A stretch of 12,063 nucleotides of DNA. Source: an uncultured Panacagrimonas sp. (GTDB lineage: Bacteria; Pseudomonadota; Gammaproteobacteria; Nevskiales; Nevskiaceae). Shown here piece by piece: positions 1-6,352 of the stretch. The notes under the pieces were generated by a model. That model worked only from the letters and a program-made list of their open reading frames with translations, made no database searches and was not told where the DNA came from. Within the stretch, counting starts at the first letter, position 1, and every line of letters begins with the position of its first letter. A program made the translations under genes and the position numbers. The stretch is taken from positions 1 to 12,063 of the forward strand of contig CAMLNE010000095.1 in NCBI GenBank assembly GCA_946481265.1, given 5' to 3'.

Positions 1-331
1 TCACGGTGGTGGCGTCGAGCTGCCGGGGCAGCGGGAGCTGCTCCAGGATGCCGTCCACCGAATCGTCGGCGTTGAGCCGGTCGACGTGCGCCAGCAGTTC
101 GGCGGCGTCGATGCCGGCGTCGAGGTGGATCGGAACCGAGCGGATGCCCAGCGCCTCGCAGGTGCGCCGCTTGTTGCGCACGTAGATCTGCGACGCAGGG
201 TCCTCTCCGACCAGTACCGTGGCCAGCGCCGGCGGGCGCAGGCCGGCGGCGCTGCGCTGTTCGATCCGCTTGCGCAGCCGCTCATGGAGCGTCTGCGCCA
301 CCGCCCTGCCGTCGATGATGCGGGCGCTCAT
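1..331 (-). CDS. folD: Bifunctional methylenetetrahydrofolate dehydrogenase / methenyltetrahydrofolate cyclohydrolase FolD, N-terminal part
   Basis: FolD is a cytosolic enzyme of one-carbon metabolism. It oxidises 5,10-methylene-THF with NADP+ and hydrolyses the methenyl product to 10-formyl-THF. About 110 residues are present and the gene runs off the left edge. The protein begins MSARIIDGRAVAQ. It continues with the family block GLRPPALATVLVGEDPAS, then QIYVRNK, where Y and K of the YxxxK motif are the expected catalytic residues. Near the edge it has the conserved DSVDGILEQLPLP stretch, with Gln before LPLP as in the family. The ATG at 331 starts the protein where FolD proteins normally start. 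No strong Shine-Dalgarno is visible. A TACAAT box 93 bases upstream is a possible promoter. It is the last of a leftward run, 115 bases after the exported hypothetical gene. Identification is by recognised motifs and is secure; only the C-terminal NADP-binding half is missing, because of the window edge. Confidence 0.95.
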   Translation of the reverse strand, partial: MSARIIDGRAVAQTLHERLRKRIEQRSAAGLRPPALATVLVGEDPASQIYVRNKRRTCEALGIRSVPIHLDAGIDAAELLAHVDRLNADDSVDGILEQLPLPRQLDATTV

Positions 332-423
332 GCGCTTGGGTCCGGGGTCGCGGTGCGGTCCTCGGACCGGGGAACGAAGAGCTTCAAGGGAACAAGGGCC
401 AGGCTGCGGAAATGAGGCGCGCG

Positions 424-429
424 ATTGTA
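424..429 (-). promoter_or_regulatory. Possible -10 box for folD
   Basis: On the minus strand this reads TACAAT, five of six matches to TATAAT, in a stretch that is otherwise almost all G and C. It lies in the 115-base gap upstream of folD and would give a leader of about 85 bases. No good -35 hexamer is found 16-18 bases upstream (CAGTAA at 17), so the call rests on the -10 alone and is weak. Confidence 0.25.
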
Positions 430-446
430 GCGCCGCGGCTGCGGCC

Positions 447-932
447 TTACTGGAAACGCAGGCCGCTGAGGACCTGGGTGAACGGCACGCGGTCACTCAG
501 CCAGTCGTGCGTGGGGACCGCCAGGTAGAACAGGCGGTAGTTCTGCTCGTGCTGCGCCACCAGCTGCAGCACGTGACGTCGCTGGCGGTTGCTGCGCTGC
601 GGCTCCCGGTACACCCGGACCAAGCCGGTCCAGTTGTGGCCATCGAGCTGGAACTGCTCGTCGGTATCCTCGTAGTCGGCGCCGATGCACGCGATCATGC
701 CGGCGTTCTTGCTGATCTTCTCGAGCGAGCGCACGCCGCGCGGCGGCAGGTCGACCTCGGACAAGGAGGCGCCGCCGGGACCGGTGAGCATGAAATCGGG
801 ATGCGCCAGCCGCCAGGGGCTGGGTGCCTCGAAGCTGTAGCCCTTCCCCGTATTGGGAAATTGCTCGGCGCGCGCTGCGGTCGCAAGCAGCAGGGCCGTG
901 GTCGACAGCAGCAGGGCGCGGCGCAGACGCAT
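447..932 (-). CDS. Small exported protein of unknown function
   Basis: 161 residues. The N-terminus is a clear Sec signal peptide: MRLRR, then a hydrophobic ALLLSTTALLLATA core, then a cleavage-like ARA before EQ (about residue 22/23). The mature part of about 139 residues starts GKGYSFEAPSPWRL and ends with a pattern of alternating hydrophobics (YRLFYLAVP, then RVPFTQVLSGLRF). That layout recalls small periplasmic PsbP/DcrB-like (DUF1795) proteins, but the resemblance is from memory and only a guess. There is a single Cys in the mature part (ACIGADY, residue 82), so no internal disulfide is expected, and no lipobox. The frame stays open far upstream, but the ATG at 932 is chosen because the signal peptide begins there; no clear Shine-Dalgarno is visible. 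It lies between the Pro-rich hypothetical gene and folD on the same strand. Confidence 0.7.
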   Translation of the reverse strand: MRLRRALLLSTTALLLATAARAEQFPNTGKGYSFEAPSPWRLAHPDFMLTGPGGASLSEVDLPPRGVRSLEKISKNAGMIACIGADYEDTDEQFQLDGHNWTGLVRVYREPQRSNRQRRHVLQLVAQHEQNYRLFYLAVPTHDWLSDRVPFTQVLSGLRFQ

Positions 933-1056
933 GGAGGGCAGGGCGGTCAGGACGACGAAGCTTAGCCCGTACCGACGCCGCTTCGTCCGCCCGGTCGCCG
1001 GATCGTCGCCGCCGGCCGACCTGCGGTCGTCGGGGCACGACCTTCCCGGGAGCGGG

Positions 1057-1572
1057 CTACGCGGAGCGATCGTCGACGGGCGGATCGACCGCAGCGTCGA
1101 CTGGAGCATCGGCGGGCAGTCCGGCCGCGGCATCAACTGGCGGACCGGCCGAAAATCCGGGCTCCGCCGGATCCGCTGCCGGGTCGGACGCGGGCCGCGC
1201 CGCGGATCCCGGCGGGGGCGGTCGATCCAGCGACTTGAATTCCAGCGGCAGGATCCAGTCCGACAGGTCATAGCCGGTGGCCATCATGGCGCGGACCAGT
1301 TTCTCCAGCTGCCGGTCGTTGCCACGAGTGGTCTGCACGCTGCCGGGGCGGGACACCATCGCGGTGAACTTGTCGAGAAAACGCGCGCGGTCGGTCAGCA
1401 GGTTGGCGGTGGGCATGCGCGACTGCGCCCATTTCTGTGCGCCGACGAGTTCCTGCTGGCTGACCACCACGGCGCCGGCGCCGTCCATCACCAGGCAGGC
1501 GATCTCGCCCTGGCGGACCAGGCGTCCGCGCGAAAGCGCCGATTCGAACAGGTTGCGCGGCTGCGTCGCCAT
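1057..1572 (-). CDS. Hypothetical protein with Pro/Asp/Ala-rich C-terminal tail
   Basis: 171 residues, not recognised. Residues 1-115 look like a folded, soluble domain (MATQPRNLFESALSRGR, then IACLVMDGAGAVVVSQQE and LSDWILPLEFKSL). Residues 117-171 are low complexity, rich in Pro, Ala and Asp, with the unit PVDAA/PVDD repeated (PPVDAAAGLPADAPVDAAV, then DPPVDD). There is no signal peptide or membrane segment. Its ATG lies 6 bases after the stop of the epimerase gene, so translation is probably coupled and the two share a transcript. That placement is the only clue to a role, perhaps an accessory to polysaccharide synthesis. An alternative is that the true protein is only the N-terminal domain with a disordered tail. 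The tail codons have the same GC-rich character as the surroundings. Confidence 0.7.
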   Translation of the reverse strand: MATQPRNLFESALSRGRLVRQGEIACLVMDGAGAVVVSQQELVGAQKWAQSRMPTANLLTDRARFLDKFTAMVSRPGSVQTTRGNDRQLEKLVRAMMATGYDLSDWILPLEFKSLDRPPPPGSAARPASDPAADPAEPGFSAGPPVDAAAGLPADAPVDAAVDPPVDDRSA

Positions 1573-1578
1573 GCCGCT

Positions 1579-2610
1579 TCAGTGCCCGTGATATTCGCGG
1601 AACCAGCGCACGAAATGCCCGAGCCCGGTCTCCAGGGGGGTGGCCGGCGTGAAGCCGACATCGCGCTGCAGTGCCGCCACGTCGGCGTAGGTGGCGGGGA
1701 CATCACCCGGCTGCATCGGCAGCAGGCGCTTGGTGGCAGGGACGCCGAGCAGACGCTCGATGGTCTCGATGAAATCCATCAGCGGCACGGGACTGTGGTT
1801 GCCGATGTTGTAGACCTGCCAGGGAGCACGGCTGGAGGAAGGATCGGGGTGCTGGCCGTTCCAGGCCGGGTCGCCCTGGGCCGGCCGGTCCAGCAGGCGC
1901 AGCATGGCGTCCACCACGTCGTCGATGTACGTGAAGTCGCGCTGCATGCGGCCGTGGTTGTAGACGTCGATCGGCTGGCCCGCGAGCATCGCCTGCGCGA
2001 ACTTGTAGTAGGCCATGTCCGGACGCCCCCAGGGCCCGTACACCGTGAAGAAGCGCAGGCCGGTGCAGGGCAGGCCATAGAGATGTGCGTAGCTGTGCGC
2101 CATCAGCTCGTTGGATTTCTTGGTGGCGGCGTACAGCGAGACCGGGTGATCGACATTGTCCTGCGCCGACCACGGCAGCTTCTCGTTGGCGCCGTACACC
2201 GAGGACGAGGAGGCGTACAGCAGGTGCGGCGTCTTCTGCGCGCGGCAGCCCTCGAGAATGTGGGCAAAGCCGACCAGGTTGCTGTTCACGTACTCGAGCG
2301 GCTTCTCCAGCGAGTAGCGCACGCCGGCCTGCGCCCCGAGATGCACCACGCGGTCGAACCGGGTCTGCGCGAAGACCTGCTCCATCGCCGCGCGATCGCC
2401 CAGGTCGGCCTTCACGAAGCGAAAGCCGGCCTGCGCCCGCGTCAGGGCCAGGCGCGCCTGCTTGAGCGCGGGATCGTAGTAGTCGTTGAGATTGTCCAGG
2501 CCGATCACCTCGTGACCGGCCTGGAGCAGGCGCAGGCTCAGGTGGTGACCGATGAAACCGGCGGCGCCGGTGACCAGGACGCGGGAAGGGGAAGGGCTCA
2601 TGCACGCCAT
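1579..2610 (-). CDS. NAD-dependent sugar-nucleotide epimerase, UDP-glucuronate 4-epimerase-like
   Basis: A cytosolic short-chain dehydrogenase/reductase of the extended (WcaG/GalE) type. It probably converts UDP-glucuronate to UDP-galacturonate for a surface polysaccharide. Numbering from the second ATG (2601), the NAD-binding glycine motif TGAAGFIG is at residues 11-18. The LDNLNDYYDPALK block typical of UDP-GlcA epimerases is at 35-47. Ser133 sits in ASSSSVYG, and the catalytic pair is Y157/K161 in YAATK. The GLRFFTVYGPWGRPDMA block is at 181-197 and RDFTYIDDVV at 221-230. Length of 340-343 residues fits the family. Two in-frame ATGs compete, at 2610 and 2601, three codons apart. The upstream one has a weak CCGGGGC-like signal about 9 bases before it; the downstream one gives a more usual N-terminus. 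The gene starts 19 bases after the stop of the glycosyltransferase gene, within a perfect palindrome. Substrate specificity (GlcA versus Glc or another sugar) is inferred only from family resemblance. Confidence 0.92.
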   Translation of the reverse strand: MACMSPSPSRVLVTGAAGFIGHHLSLRLLQAGHEVIGLDNLNDYYDPALKQARLALTRAQAGFRFVKADLGDRAAMEQVFAQTRFDRVVHLGAQAGVRYSLEKPLEYVNSNLVGFAHILEGCRAQKTPHLLYASSSSVYGANEKLPWSAQDNVDHPVSLYAATKKSNELMAHSYAHLYGLPCTGLRFFTVYGPWGRPDMAYYKFAQAMLAGQPIDVYNHGRMQRDFTYIDDVVDAMLRLLDRPAQGDPAWNGQHPDPSSSRAPWQVYNIGNHSPVPLMDFIETIERLLGVPATKRLLPMQPGDVPATYADVAALQRDVGFTPATPLETGLGHFVRWFREYHGH

Positions 2611-2620
2611 TATGGCGTGC
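2602..2620. repeat. Perfect 9+1+9 inverted repeat at the epimerase start
   Basis: On the plus strand GCACGCCAT and ATGGCGTGC flank a single central T (position 2611). In the minus-strand mRNA this would fold into an 8-bp stem with a UAA loop. It directly abuts the AUG at 2601 and carries the alternative AUG at 2610 at the loop edge. It fills almost the whole gap between the glycosyltransferase stop and the epimerase start. It could be a translational hairpin or a protein-binding operator; there is no U-tract, so it is not a standard terminator. Confidence 0.6.
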
Positions 2621-2629
2621 CCCGGATCG

Positions 2630-3799
2630 TTATTTCGCGGCGAGCGTGTCGTCGGTGTCGGCGGATGCCGGCACCGTGGAGGGCGCAGCGAGGCGACGCG
2701 CCGGGTGGCGCAGCATGCGCGGCGCGCGCAGCGTGACGATGCGCCGGTAGAGCAGGCCGTAGCTGACGATGAAGGCAACCGAGAACGCGGCCAGCGCCGG
2801 CGTCGAATTCCAGAACAGCACCGCCGGCACGGCGCACATCAGGCCCAGCGCCCACACGTAGAGCGAGGTCATGGAGTTGGGGATCACCCGGTCGTCCGTG
2901 CGCTCGCGGCGGCAGGAGCGGAAGGGGCGCACCAGGCGTCGGTAGATCAGGTGGTGCAGGTGCATCGCGTCGGCGCAGGTCCAGGCAACGCGGCGCTTCA
3001 CCTCGCGGCGGTAGGACGAATACAGCGTGTCCCAGATCGGGTAGGCCAGCAGCAGGAAGCAGAACCAGGGCGAGACCTCGGGATTGCGCGACACCAGCAG
3101 CACCGACAGCTCGCCCAGGCCGAAGCCGAGCAGGTAGGCGCCGCCATCGCCGAGGAAGACGCGCCCGAAGGGGAAGTTCCACACCAGGAAGCCAAGCAGG
3201 GCGGCGCAGAACAGCAGCGACAGGCCCTGCACCAGGCCGTCGCCGACGATCGTGCCGACGATGAAGAAGGCGGCAAAGCAGATCACGCAGTAGAACGCCG
3301 ACAGGCCGTTGAAGCCGTCGATGATGTTGATCGAATGTGCCACGCCACCCACCGCGAAAGCGGTGAAGACAAAGGCGAACAGCGTGTTCTGCAGCAGGAA
3401 GTCGAAGCCCGGCAGATCGACATGGGTCAGGCGGCCGTCGATCAGGAAGAACGCCAACCAGGCCGCCACGAAGGTCGCCATCAGGCGCATGCGCGGCCCG
3501 ACCTGGCGCCACAGGTCCTCGATCACCCCGGCCAGGAAGGCCGGCAGCGCGCAGACCAGCAGCAAAACGGCGAGATGACGATCCGGCATGTCGGTCCAGA
3601 CGACGGTGCCGGCCAGCAGGGTCAGCAGGATCGGCAGTCCGCCCAGGCGCGGTGCCCAGTGGCGATGCACGCGCTGCACGCCCTGCGGACGATCCGCCGT
3701 CACGCCAAGCCGCCGGCAACCCCAGATCGTGGCCCCGGTGAGCACGACCGACAGCAGGCCGAGCGGCAGGGCGATCCAGAGGTTTTCAATGCCCGGCAT
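2630..3799 (-). CDS. Polyprenyl-phosphate glycosyl-1-phosphate transferase, WecA/MraY (glycosyltransferase 4) family
   Basis: A 389-residue polytopic inner-membrane enzyme, expected to transfer a sugar-1-phosphate from a UDP-sugar to undecaprenyl phosphate, the first membrane step of a polysaccharide. Family motifs in order: APRLGGLPI at 49-57; the Mg-binding region as GVIEDL at 91-96, with Glu-Asp where many members have Asp-Asp; SINIIDGFNGLSAF at 156-169; NFPFGRVFLGDGG at 208-220; and the cytoplasmic MHLHHLIYRR loop (His motif) at 279-288. About ten hydrophobic segments are visible. The C-terminal 30 residues are hydrophilic. The reading frame is open to 3907, but the ATG at 3799 is chosen because MPGIENLWIALPLGLL begins the first membrane segment; the ribosome site is weak. 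The epimerase gene follows after 19 bases. Which sugar is transferred (GlcNAc, GalNAc or other) cannot be read from the sequence. Confidence 0.9.
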   Translation of the reverse strand: MPGIENLWIALPLGLLSVVLTGATIWGCRRLGVTADRPQGVQRVHRHWAPRLGGLPILLTLLAGTVVWTDMPDRHLAVLLLVCALPAFLAGVIEDLWRQVGPRMRLMATFVAAWLAFFLIDGRLTHVDLPGFDFLLQNTLFAFVFTAFAVGGVAHSINIIDGFNGLSAFYCVICFAAFFIVGTIVGDGLVQGLSLLFCAALLGFLVWNFPFGRVFLGDGGAYLLGFGLGELSVLLVSRNPEVSPWFCFLLLAYPIWDTLYSSYRREVKRRVAWTCADAMHLHHLIYRRLVRPFRSCRRERTDDRVIPNSMTSLYVWALGLMCAVPAVLFWNSTPALAAFSVAFIVSYGLLYRRIVTLRAPRMLRHPARRLAAPSTVPASADTDDTLAAK

Positions 3800-4006
3800 T
3801 GGGAAGGCGTCCCGCACTCGAATCGTCGCGTTCTGGATTTCGAGCGGCCCCACGCCCGGATGGCTCCGGCGGTGCGTGAAGAACCGACCCCCTTGGTCCC
3901 GATGCAATGCTGAGCGGCCTCATCGGGGTGGCGATGATGCCGCCGGCGACACGGGCTGCCAACCGTGGTCCGACTGGCGGTGCGCACGAGCCCCTGCGCG
4001 GCCACG

Positions 4007-4015
4007 TGGAATAAT
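4007..4015 (+). promoter_or_regulatory. Possible extended -10 promoter for the ZIP-like gene
   Basis: The sequence is TGG followed by AATAAT. This is an extended -10 (TGn) with five of six matches to TATAAT, in a GC-rich background. It would give a leader of about 76 bases before the ATG at 4098. No convincing -35 is seen 16-18 bases upstream, which is tolerable for an extended -10. The prediction is by eye only. Confidence 0.35.
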
Positions 4016-4039
4016 GCGCCGCGGTTTGCAAACTCTAAA
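4011..4039 (-). promoter_or_regulatory. Possible sigma-70 promoter for the glycosyltransferase-epimerase genes
   Basis: On the minus strand TTTAGA (4039-4034) and CATTAT (4016-4011) are separated by exactly 17 bases; each matches its consensus at four of six positions. This would start transcription near 4004 and give a long leader of about 205 bases before the ATG at 3799. It overlaps the candidate plus-strand -10, so the two directions might compete. Confidence 0.3.
4024..4033. promoter_or_regulatory. 10-bp palindrome GTTTGCAAAC, possible operator
   Basis: GTTTGCAAAC is its own reverse complement. It lies in the spacer of the candidate minus-strand promoter and just downstream of the candidate plus-strand -10. 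This is where a repressor dimer would block both directions. No particular regulator is recognised. Confidence 0.35.
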
Positions 4040-4097
4040 TGTCGTCCACCGCTGCGGCGCGAAAGGACGCGGGACGCGGCGGACAACAATCACACCG

Positions 4098-5201
4098 ATG
4101 ACACTACTCCCCCTGCTCGCCACGCTTGCAGCCCTGCTCTGTGGGCCGCTGCTTTACGTGCTGGCCCGACCGCGCCCCTCGCTGCTGGCCTTCCTGGACG
4201 GCTTCGTGCTGGTCAGCATCGCCGGTCTGGTGCTGCTCGAAGTGGTGCCCGGCGCCTATGGCGAGGGTGGGGTCTGGAGCTTTGGCTTCCTCGCGCTGGG
4301 CGCGATCGGGCCCAGCCTGGTCGAGCAGGGACTGCAGCGCGCGCGCCGCGAGGCGCACCTGGCCACGCTTGCCCTGGCGGTTCTCGGCCTGCTCCTGCAC
4401 AGCCTGGCCGACGGCGCGGCGCTGGCGCCGGCGCCGGATCTGCACGAGGGGCACGGCCATGCGCACGAGGCCCTGGCCATCGCCATCGTGGTGCACAGCG
4501 TTCCGGTCGGGCTGGTCGTGTGGTGGGTCATGGCGCCGGTGTTCGGACGCGGCCTGCCGGCGGCGACGATCGGCCTGATGTGCATCGGCACCGTGATCGG
4601 CGCCGTGTTCGGCCTGGAGCTGAACACGGTGCTGGGCGCGCGTGCCTTTGCCTGGTTCCAGGCCCTGGTGGCCGGCTCGATCCTGCACGTCGTGTTCGGC
4701 CGCCCGCACCTCGAGGAGGATTCCGGCCACCGGCATCCGCGGCCGCCCTTCGAGGGACTGGGCAACCTGGCCGCCCTGATCGGGCTGGTCGCGCTGGCGC
4801 GGCTGGATCCGCATGCCGGCACCCTGCAGGGCGTGGGCACCGCCCTGGTCATGCTGACCGTGGCGGTCGCGCCGGTCCTGCTGCTGGTCTACGCGCTGGC
4901 CGGGCTGCTCGCCGCATTGCGCGCGCCGGCGGATCGGCTGCGGCGCGGACTGCGCGTGGCCCTGGTCGACGCGGTCGATACCAGCGTCGGCCCCGTGATC
5001 GCCGTGCTGCTGGTCCTGTCGGTGCTCGACCTCGCATTGCCGGCGACGGGCCTGCACCCCGGCAGCTGGCTGCCGGCCGCAGGCCGAATCCCCTGGTGGC
5101 CGGGCCTGGTGCTGGCCCTGCTCTACACGGCCTCGCTGCTGCGGGTGGGCGGGCGGCACTGGCTGTCGAGCCTGTTCGTCGGTCACGCGCATGCCCATTG
5201 A
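4098..5201 (+). CDS. ZIP-like histidine-rich integral membrane protein, putative metal permease
   Basis: 367 residues with about nine to ten hydrophobic segments. The first half resembles the ZIP zinc/iron permease fold. Segment 2 has LVLLEVVPGA at 44-53, like the LLPEA element. Segment 4 has HSLADGAAL at 101-109, like HNFxDGxA, followed by a His-rich loop HEGHGHAHE (116-124). Segment 5 has HSVPVGLVVWW at 133-143, like HExP but with Ser in place of the usual metal-binding Glu. A second His-rich loop (GHRHPR, 210-215) follows. The second half, from about 220, adds further membrane segments that are not ZIP-like, and the chain ends in HAHAH. A role in divalent metal transport or sensing is inferred from these motifs; direction and metal are unknown. 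The ATG at 4098 starts the first membrane helix; no clear Shine-Dalgarno precedes it. The AI-2E permease gene follows after 84 bases. Confidence 0.75.
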   Translation: MTLLPLLATLAALLCGPLLYVLARPRPSLLAFLDGFVLVSIAGLVLLEVVPGAYGEGGVWSFGFLALGAIGPSLVEQGLQRARREAHLATLALAVLGLLLHSLADGAALAPAPDLHEGHGHAHEALAIAIVVHSVPVGLVVWWVMAPVFGRGLPAATIGLMCIGTVIGAVFGLELNTVLGARAFAWFQALVAGSILHVVFGRPHLEEDSGHRHPRPPFEGLGNLAALIGLVALARLDPHAGTLQGVGTALVMLTVAVAPVLLLVYALAGLLAALRAPADRLRRGLRVALVDAVDTSVGPVIAVLLVLSVLDLALPATGLHPGSWLPAAGRIPWWPGLVLALLYTASLLRVGGRHWLSSLFVGHAHAH

Positions 5202-5225
5202 GCGCGCGGGCCGGGCATGCTCGCC

Positions 5226-5245
5226 GGGCGGGCGGGCGGGCGGGC
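5226..5245 (+). repeat. Five tandem GGGC units, potential G-quadruplex
   Basis: Five perfect GGGC units in a row give five runs of three G separated by single C bases. This matches the tightest class of G-quadruplex motif (G3 with one-base loops). It lies on the coding strand in the 84-base gap, about 40 bases before the AUG of the AI-2E gene, so it would be in the mRNA if that gene is read from upstream. Slippage-prone repeat length is also likely. Confidence 0.6.
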
Positions 5246-5285
5246 AGGCACGCGAGCCGCGCTTTGAGCGTGGCATGCTGACGCC

Positions 5286-6320
5286 ATGAATCTGAATCCG
5301 CTGATGCTGCCGCAATACACCGTGTCGCGGCTCGACATCGTCGCCTGGATCCTGATGGGCGTCGGCCTGTTCCTGGTGCTGCACCTGGGCCTGCTGCCCG
5401 CCCTGCTGGGCGGACTGCTCGTGTTCGAACTGGTGCGCGTGCTGACGCCGCTGGTGGTGCGCGCCGAGATCAGCCGCGACTGGGCGCGCATCATCGTGGT
5501 GGCCGCCATCTCGATGCTGGTGGTCACGGTGCTGAGCCTGCTGATCATCGGCGCGATCTCCTACTTTCGCAGCGACGCCGGCAATCTCTCCGGCCTGATG
5601 CGCAAGCTGGCCGAGATCATCGACCAGTCGCGCAATCGGCTGCCGCTGTGGGTGCTCTCCTACATCCCGGACAGCGCCGAGGAACTGCGCGCCGCGTCGA
5701 CCGCCTGGTTGCGCGAGCACTCGGCCGCGCTGCAGAACGTGGGCAAGGATTTCGCACGCGCGCTGGCGCACATCCTGATCGGCATGGTGGTGGGCTCGCT
5801 GCTGGCCTTGAGCGAGGCGATCTCGGTGGTCCGCCGTCGACCGCTGGCCGCGGCACTGGTCGAGCGCACCGAGCGCCTGTGCCGTTCGTTCCGCCGGGTG
5901 GTGTTCGCGCAGATCTGGATCGCGGGCCTGAACGCCATGCTGACCGCGCTCTACCTGGTCGTGCTGCTGCCCCTGATGGGGGTGCACCTGCCGCTGACCA
6001 AGACGCTGATCGCGGTGACCTTCGTGTGCGGACTGCTGCCGGTGATCGGCAACCTGATCTCGAACACGGTGATCGTGGTGGTGAGCCTGAGCAACTCGCT
6101 GTTCGTCGCCATTGGCTCGCTGACCTACCTGGTGGTGATCCACAAGCTCGAGTACTTCCTCAATGCGCGCATCATCGGCTCGCGCATCCGCGCCCGCGCC
6201 TGGGAAATGCTGATCGCGATGCTGATGATGGAAGCCGCGTTCGGCATCGCCGGCCTGATCGCCGCGCCGATCTACTACGCGTACCTGAAGGACGAGTTGC
6301 AGGACAAGGCGCTGGTATAG
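5286..6320 (+). CDS. AI-2E family transporter (PerM/YdiK-type permease)
   Basis: 344 residues, typical of the AI-2E/PerM family of polytopic inner-membrane proteins. Three hydrophobic segments lie in the first 93 residues, including WILMGVGLFLVLHLGLL and IIVVAAISMLVVTVLSLLIIGAI. Next comes a long amphipathic region (95-155) characteristic of the family. The conserved C-terminal bundle includes CGLLPVIGNLISNTVI at 248-263, HKLEYFLNARIIGSRI at 286-301 and GIAGLIAAPIYYAY at 320-333. Members have been linked to autoinducer-2 export (TqsA) and to sodium/proton exchange, but most have no defined substrate and none is implied here. The ATG at 5286 begins MNLNPLML; the Shine-Dalgarno is weak. The glutathione S-transferase gene begins 32 bases downstream and may be cotranscribed. 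Confidence 0.9.
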   Translation: MNLNPLMLPQYTVSRLDIVAWILMGVGLFLVLHLGLLPALLGGLLVFELVRVLTPLVVRAEISRDWARIIVVAAISMLVVTVLSLLIIGAISYFRSDAGNLSGLMRKLAEIIDQSRNRLPLWVLSYIPDSAEELRAASTAWLREHSAALQNVGKDFARALAHILIGMVVGSLLALSEAISVVRRRPLAAALVERTERLCRSFRRVVFAQIWIAGLNAMLTALYLVVLLPLMGVHLPLTKTLIAVTFVCGLLPVIGNLISNTVIVVVSLSNSLFVAIGSLTYLVVIHKLEYFLNARIIGSRIRARAWEMLIAMLMMEAAFGIAGLIAAPIYYAYLKDELQDKALV

Positions 6321-6352
6321 ACGCCGTAGCCCGACGTTCAAGGAGAGAGATC

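Larger units (their letters stand above)
3800..4097. other. Divergent intergenic region between glycosyltransferase and ZIP-like genes
   Basis: 298 bases without a credible gene; short open frames here are extensions or shadows of neighbours. The right third (4000-4040) is locally AT-richer and carries the candidate promoter boxes and a 10-bp palindrome listed separately. A CCCGATG (3898-3904) and CATCGGG (3921-3927) inverted repeat with a 16-base spacer lies in the leader of the glycosyltransferase gene; its meaning is unclear. I see no terminator and no recognised riboswitch. Confidence 0.6.

Noticed and set aside
933..1271. In-frame upstream extension of the exported hypothetical protein
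   Set aside because: It is Arg/Pro-rich noise running into the neighbouring gene and would bury a clear signal peptide inside the chain.
853..2736. 627-codon open frame on the plus strand
   Set aside because: It lies opposite three minus-strand genes, one with unmistakable epimerase motifs, and its product is Arg/Gly/His-rich without recognisable domains.
4104..6341. 745-codon open frame on the minus strand opposite the ZIP-like and AI-2E genes
   Set aside because: Its product is a monotonous Gln/His/Arg/Asp-rich chain with no fold or motif, as expected opposite GC-rich membrane protein genes; the plus strand holds two clear families.
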